Source: Tubiluchus corallicola
Lineage: Eukaryota > Priapulida > Priapulimorpha > Priapulimorphida > Tubiluchidae
Length of the DNA stretch: 20,000 nucleotides
Direction: 5' to 3'
Assembly (NCBI GenBank): GCA_030141605.1
Contig: JAQGDQ010000504.1
Location: 1-20,000 of the forward strand
Position numbers and translations under genes: made by a program
Notes under the pieces: model-generated
What the model saw: only the letters and a program-made list of their open reading frames with translations
Told to the model about the DNA's origin: nothing
The model's database searches: none
Shown: positions 16,171 to 20,000 of the stretch, one piece after another
How the letters are laid out: every line of letters starts with the position of its first letter
How positions within the stretch are numbered: the first letter of the stretch is position 1

Positions 16171-16432
16171 ATAGTAGATAGTAGATATCAACAAGAGAGA
16201 ACTAGGTTATGATGCAATGTTATTTAAGTTTTATTCTTCATTCTTCTTCAAAATCGCATTCCATCTATTGCAGACATTGAGGTATCAACATTTATTAGAG
16301 TATTCCACCCACTTCTATCTGCAGCTTACAGCGTAAGTTCTTCTACTCCTAAAGATAGATTTAGTTGAAGTTGTTGAACATCTCCACATATGTTAGCTAT
16401 CCAAGTATTTTTTTGGTAGGCTTATTGAGAAC
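16171..16432. other. Spacer with a possible LINE remnant
   Basis: No gene. On the minus strand, 16322-16248 reads a 24-codon tail, ADRSGWNTLINVDTSMSAID and four more residues, then TGA. The A.DR..W...V pattern resembles the C-terminus of LINE reverse-transcriptase proteins, but it is short and preceded by a stop codon. Confidence 0.3.
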
Positions 16433-16762
16433 CTTATTACTTAAATATATAAGAAGGTGCCTAAACTTAGCCAGAATTCTATTCTGACGATTATATTCGA
16501 AACTTGTACAAAATCTTATATCTTTGTGAATGCTTACCTAGATATTTGGCAAAGATTAGGAACTGCCATACACAGAAAAGGACTACACAGTTTAAGAGTT
16601 TTGCCAGGTGATTTTCGCAAGGTTTTAAGGCTTCCCTTAAAGAGATTCTTACTGGTGCTTCATTTGGTAATCTTAGAAGAAGTCTAATCTTCGGATTTTG
16701 ACTTTTGAACTTCAAGAAATTTCTTTTGTTCTAGTGTATAAACCATCATTTTTAATTATGTC
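16433..16762 (+). repeat. Composite of two dispersed repeats
   Basis: 16433-16600 matches 12042-12213 inverted, and 16670-16762 matches 20-117 directly. The two may be parts of one element whose other copies are incomplete. The open frames over this region on both strands follow from the repeats and show no domain. Confidence 0.65.
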
Positions 16763-16877
16763 GTAAGCAGGGTAAGAAGATGTCTAAATTGGTCTGTTTA
16801 AAATTAATCATCTAAGTTAGTTCTTCTTATAAGGTACAACTACATATTTAGGTTAGGGAGTTAGAATAAATTAAAAT

Positions 16878-16999
16878 AAAAATGTCAGCCAGCATAAACT
16901 TAAGCAAAGACAATTGTTTTATTCAGACAAAGCTTTAGCAACATTTCGACACAGTTAAGGCCATGTTCAGGCAACAGGCAACCTAAATAAAAATACAGT
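16878..16999 (+). mobile_element. Retroelement-tail-like repeat, forward copy in duplication copy 2
   Basis: Nearly identical to 6389-6509, and so part of the segmental duplication rather than a separate insertion. Confidence 0.5.
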
Positions 17000-17493
17000 G
17001 CGAAAAATACAATATTCAACATTGTGACAAGTAAACAAGGCAAATACTAAATTGTAAATTTACATGTGTGATACAAACCAAATGTCAGAAAAAATGAAGT
17101 TATGTTACTACAGCGTTGTTCATTCTTTGACAAATGCCTGTAGGTAGTAATAAAAGAAATTTTTGAACAAGTCTTTGGATTTTAATTTTTAAAATTCGTT
17201 TTTCCCATCACCAAACAGTTTAGCAAAGTGATAAAACAATCTATGCGTATGCAGGAGTAGATGAAATTCTTAAAAAAGAAAAGTCAAACACAGTGGAAGA
17301 TAGATTTTATATTATTCAATGCAGAAAAATTCCTACAGACAACAGAGAATTTTTCAGAAGTAAATCTCCATTGATTGCTACTTTATTGGATGCAAGATTT
17401 TATCGTAACGTGCATGTAAATAAACAACTCTCGATTTTGTGAAGTCATGGCATTAGGCGATGGCAAAGTCCTATTTAAAGTGCAAACTCTAAA

Positions 17494-17720
17494 TCAGTTC
17501 GTAATGGATTTACAAATAAAAGTTTTATTTTGTCTACAGCCCTTATCATTCCATTTGAAATCCTTCCATTTCACATGCAAACAGTCTTCTCCTCCTACTC
17601 CATGGTTATCAGGCATTGTCTCTGACCAATTGGTGTATATAATTGGATCACCATTAGAAATCCATATCCAGTTACCTTCTCTGTGTTGATCCGTCCCACC
17701 AAGCCAGGTATCTCCCATTC
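17494..17720 (-). CDS. Lectin gene 3, exon 3 (second half of lectin domain)
   Basis: The acceptor reads CTTTTCTTAG followed by GAATGGGAG; two bases complete an Arg codon (C + GA). Then 74 codons and a stop. One codon longer than in gene 2, by insertion in the NHGVGGEDC segment. Confidence 0.85.
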
Positions 17721-20000
17721 CTAAGAAAAGTCAAGTTCACTTAATTACTAAACAGAATGAGCGATTAGTTGCAGTTTCATTCCTAAAAGAAGTTGTGTTT
17801 CTTCTAACCCATGTGGGTACCAAGCACAACACTTCTCTCTTTCACTGCTATATAATGAATTTAGTAAGTAAAACAATCATGAACACAAATTTTCCCTGTA
17901 TATTATTATACGCTTCACAAGCATATACTCCTGAAGTTGGTAGTAGGTCCTGACACAAGCAATCAAAAAGTTGTTAGTGCGAAAATTCAGCCTTTCACAT
18001 TGGCCAATGCGAGGTGGATTTTGAATTAGGTTAAAGGGAATAAAGTAAATAACATTTGACTAAAATATTTCAAATACTTTAAATTGCATGATAATGAATC
18101 TTACGTGACACATAGTGGAGAAGTTTGACCCTTTTATTAATCCAGCCTGTGTGTGTTGGCAGAGATACTAAACTCTAGAAATTTTTGAACCAGAAAGTTG
18201 ATCAGTCTTTCAGTGGGATTGGAAAATAAACACCATTTTGATTTAAACTCTTCAACTAAATTGCGTTAACGATGGTGTTTTATTGACGCCAAATTTATAA
18301 TCACAAAATGATCACCCAGAAATGGATGAAAGGAACTGATTTCTATTTTTGAAAAAGTGCATAACTTTTTCAGGTCAATTTTGATTTATTTTGTAAAATT
18401 TAAAGCGTTCTGTATTAATATTAATACAGTAACTGTTTCACGCTGCCAGGCTATCTGCAAAAATACTACACTTTGGAAAAATACTAGGCAGACAGAAAAT
18501 AGATCTAAATTTCACACAGCAATAGAAACCTATCAGAGAAAAACTAGAAAATAATAAAAGTCCTTTTATCAATTAGAACTACACAGAAAGTTTATTTTAG
18601 TGAAACAATAAAAGTGCAATTCTTATTTCTTAAAAATCGAACTTTTCCTGTTTTTTTTCTCGTCATATAATTAAAATCAAGATAATAAGATTACGTCTGA
18701 TGCCAAAGAACCAATTATCAAAGGTAAACGTTTTATAGCAGAAACAGAATCTCTACTATTAGTTGAAAAAACTTTAAGCCTCATTCTTGGTGGGTCCTTT
18801 TCAAAGAGTAAGCAAAAAAGAAATAGGCCCTTAGATCAACTTGACAAAGTAAGTTTTGCTGGATTACTTCACTAATATGCGTACCACTAGAGCTGGATTA
18901 TGACCTTTTGGGCCCCTGGGCTAATAAAATTATGAGGCTTCCCTAAAACGCACCACAAACTAACTCAATAGCACCCGTCTTGAAGATTCTTACTCGGGAT
19001 ATGATTTTACAACATTTACATAGCTTGAAGAAAACTTATTGTAAATTCTTTGAGTAAGAATAGACTAGAATAGTTATATTTTGTTTTTTGATAAACATAT
19101 TCTTTAAGAAAAACTCTATTTTACTATTTACTGCAAACCAAATTAGCACATATTTCAACACAACCATAGTGAAAAACAAATTTTTTTTCGATGTTATCAA
19201 ACCTGGAGGGCTAGGCTGCAGCCTTTTTTTAGCTTATAGGATAATCTGGCCATGCCAATTACATAACACAGTAAAATTTGTTAATGATTTAAATAACTTG
19301 CGTTTGGCTTTAATTTGCTTAACCAAAAAGTTATGTTCAGCAGGGGTCGTTACAGCTGGTAAGTCTCCACCAAGCTGCTTGCAAAACATCACAGCTTTCC
19401 ACCAGTGCAGTTTTGGCGTTGCAAAAAACTGGTAGCAATGTCCATTGTAGAACATTCCACCGCTTGGACAACAAGTTGCATTTGTCCTGGCCTAGAGGAA
19501 AACGAATTATCATTTATAAGAAAAACAGACATCTAGAGCTTATTGTTTCAGAAATGCTTTAACAGACATTTGGCTTTGTGTCACACGATACGTAAGTTTA
19601 CAATTTAGTATCTGCCTTGTTTGCTTCTGACAACGTTGATTTTTGTATTTTGCTCAGTGTATTTTCATTTAGGTGGATTGCTGATTGAACTAGGCCATAA
19701 CCGTGTTGAAACGTTGCAGATCTTTATGTGTGAATAAAAGCCAAATCCTTGCTTAAGTGGGCCCTGGCTAACATTTTTATCTTATGTATTAGTTCTCCTT
19801 GCGACCATTCGGTAATTTACATTTTACAAAAGAGAGCGTAAATAAACACATTTAAAAGTACGAATTTTTGTATGGTGACCTCAAGCAAACTGTGAATAAA
19901 TAACTATTTCTTAATTTACTAGCAGTACTAAGTGTTAAAATGAACAATTGTTTGCATTAACATACATGTAGTTACCTGGTTAGCTTCTCTTTCACTGCCT
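17494..20000 (-). CDS. Lectin gene 3: secreted C-type lectin, 5' end beyond window
   Basis: Closest paralogue of gene 2. Visible coding sequence: the last 25 bases of exon 1 (20000-19976, ending GSEREANQ exactly as in gene 2), exon 2 at 19491-19302 and exon 3 at 17720-17494. Phases match, and intron 2 again requires a GC donor. The lectin domain order is NATCC, FYNGHCYQFF, FCKQLGGDLPAV, GDTWLGGTD, NWSETMPDN, EDC, FKWNDKGC, FICK. The MPD variant of EPN/QPD and an intact WND are kept. Of the differences from gene 2, seven substitutions and a one-codon insertion fall within the ~17 residues ending at WND. The rest of the compared protein has only about nine. The signal peptide lies outside the window but is expected from gene 2. 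Confidence 0.85.
19302..19491 (-). CDS. Lectin gene 3, exon 2 (first half of lectin domain)
   Basis: The acceptor reads TTTTCCTCTAG followed by GCCAGGACA. It is 190 bases, the same length as in gene 2, with five residue differences. It ends GCC AAA C, and the intron starts GCAAGTTA. No in-frame GT donor is available. Confidence 0.86.
19657..19779 (-). mobile_element. Retroelement-tail-like repeat, inverted copy in intron 1 of gene 3
   Basis: Counterpart of 9303-9425 within the segmental duplication. Confidence 0.5.
19976..20000 (-). CDS. Lectin gene 3, exon 1 (3' end only)
   Basis: 25 bases up to the window edge, ending GCTAACCAG before the donor GTAACTAC. Identical in reading to the end of exon 1 of gene 2. 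Confidence 0.75.

Larger units (their letters stand above)
16770..20000. repeat. Segmental duplication, copy 2 (contains lectin gene 3)
   Basis: Second copy of 5268-9644, running off the window. It lacks the ~1-kb segment 5358-6377 of copy 1: GGTTAGGGAG here is followed at once by the AAATTAAAATAAAAATGTCA sequence. It also has fewer tandem units in intron 2. Confidence 0.85.

Noticed and set aside
16457-16687. Frame with a peptide similar to one at 12196-11960 (YIFVNAYLDIWQR)
   Set aside because: The DNA repeat itself explains the match, the frames diverge soon after, and no domain is recognised.

Overview
The window looks like nuclear DNA of an invertebrate animal. It is AT-rich and repeat-dense. 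Its genes are split by introns with animal-type splice sites, and it carries a 5S-rRNA-headed SINE, Helitron-like transposons, fold-back elements and triplet microsatellites. I cannot name the phylum from sequence alone. Nothing bacterial or viral was recognised.

The only genes I can support are three paralogous secreted C-type lectins, all on the minus strand and all with three exons. Gene 1 is complete (5102 down to 2524; 176 residues inferred). Gene 2 is complete (9712 down to 7014; 168 residues inferred). Gene 3 runs from beyond the right edge down to 17494. In each, exon 1 encodes a signal peptide and ends in phase 0. Exon 2 encodes the first half of a long-form C-type lectin domain. Exon 3 encodes the second half, with the ligand-site motifs and the stop. 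In all three, intron 2 can be joined in frame only if it starts with GC rather than GT, so the family has a conserved GC-AG intron.

Layout, left to right. 1-998: AT-rich, with a repeat at the edge. 1009-1543: 5S-headed SINE with a 10-bp direct repeat at both ends. 1739-1846: about 20-bp minisatellite. 2524-5102: gene 1, with an ~0.8-kb inverted-repeat element in intron 2 and a 218-bp fold-back element in intron 1. 5268-9644: first copy of a segmental duplication, holding gene 2. 9871-10305: microsatellite, then a solitary Helitron-like element. 10306-12860: mostly AT-rich spacer with repeat relics. 12861-16170: four Helitron-like elements head to tail. 16433-16860: mosaic of repeat pieces. 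16770-20000: second copy of the segmental duplication, holding gene 3.

Genes 2 and 3 are recent duplicates. Their differences cluster in the loop just before the WND motif, which forms the ligand face in this fold. The locus therefore looks like a tandemly expanding lectin cluster whose spacers and introns are being remodelled by mobile elements. The Helitron-like array is the most unusual non-coding structure.
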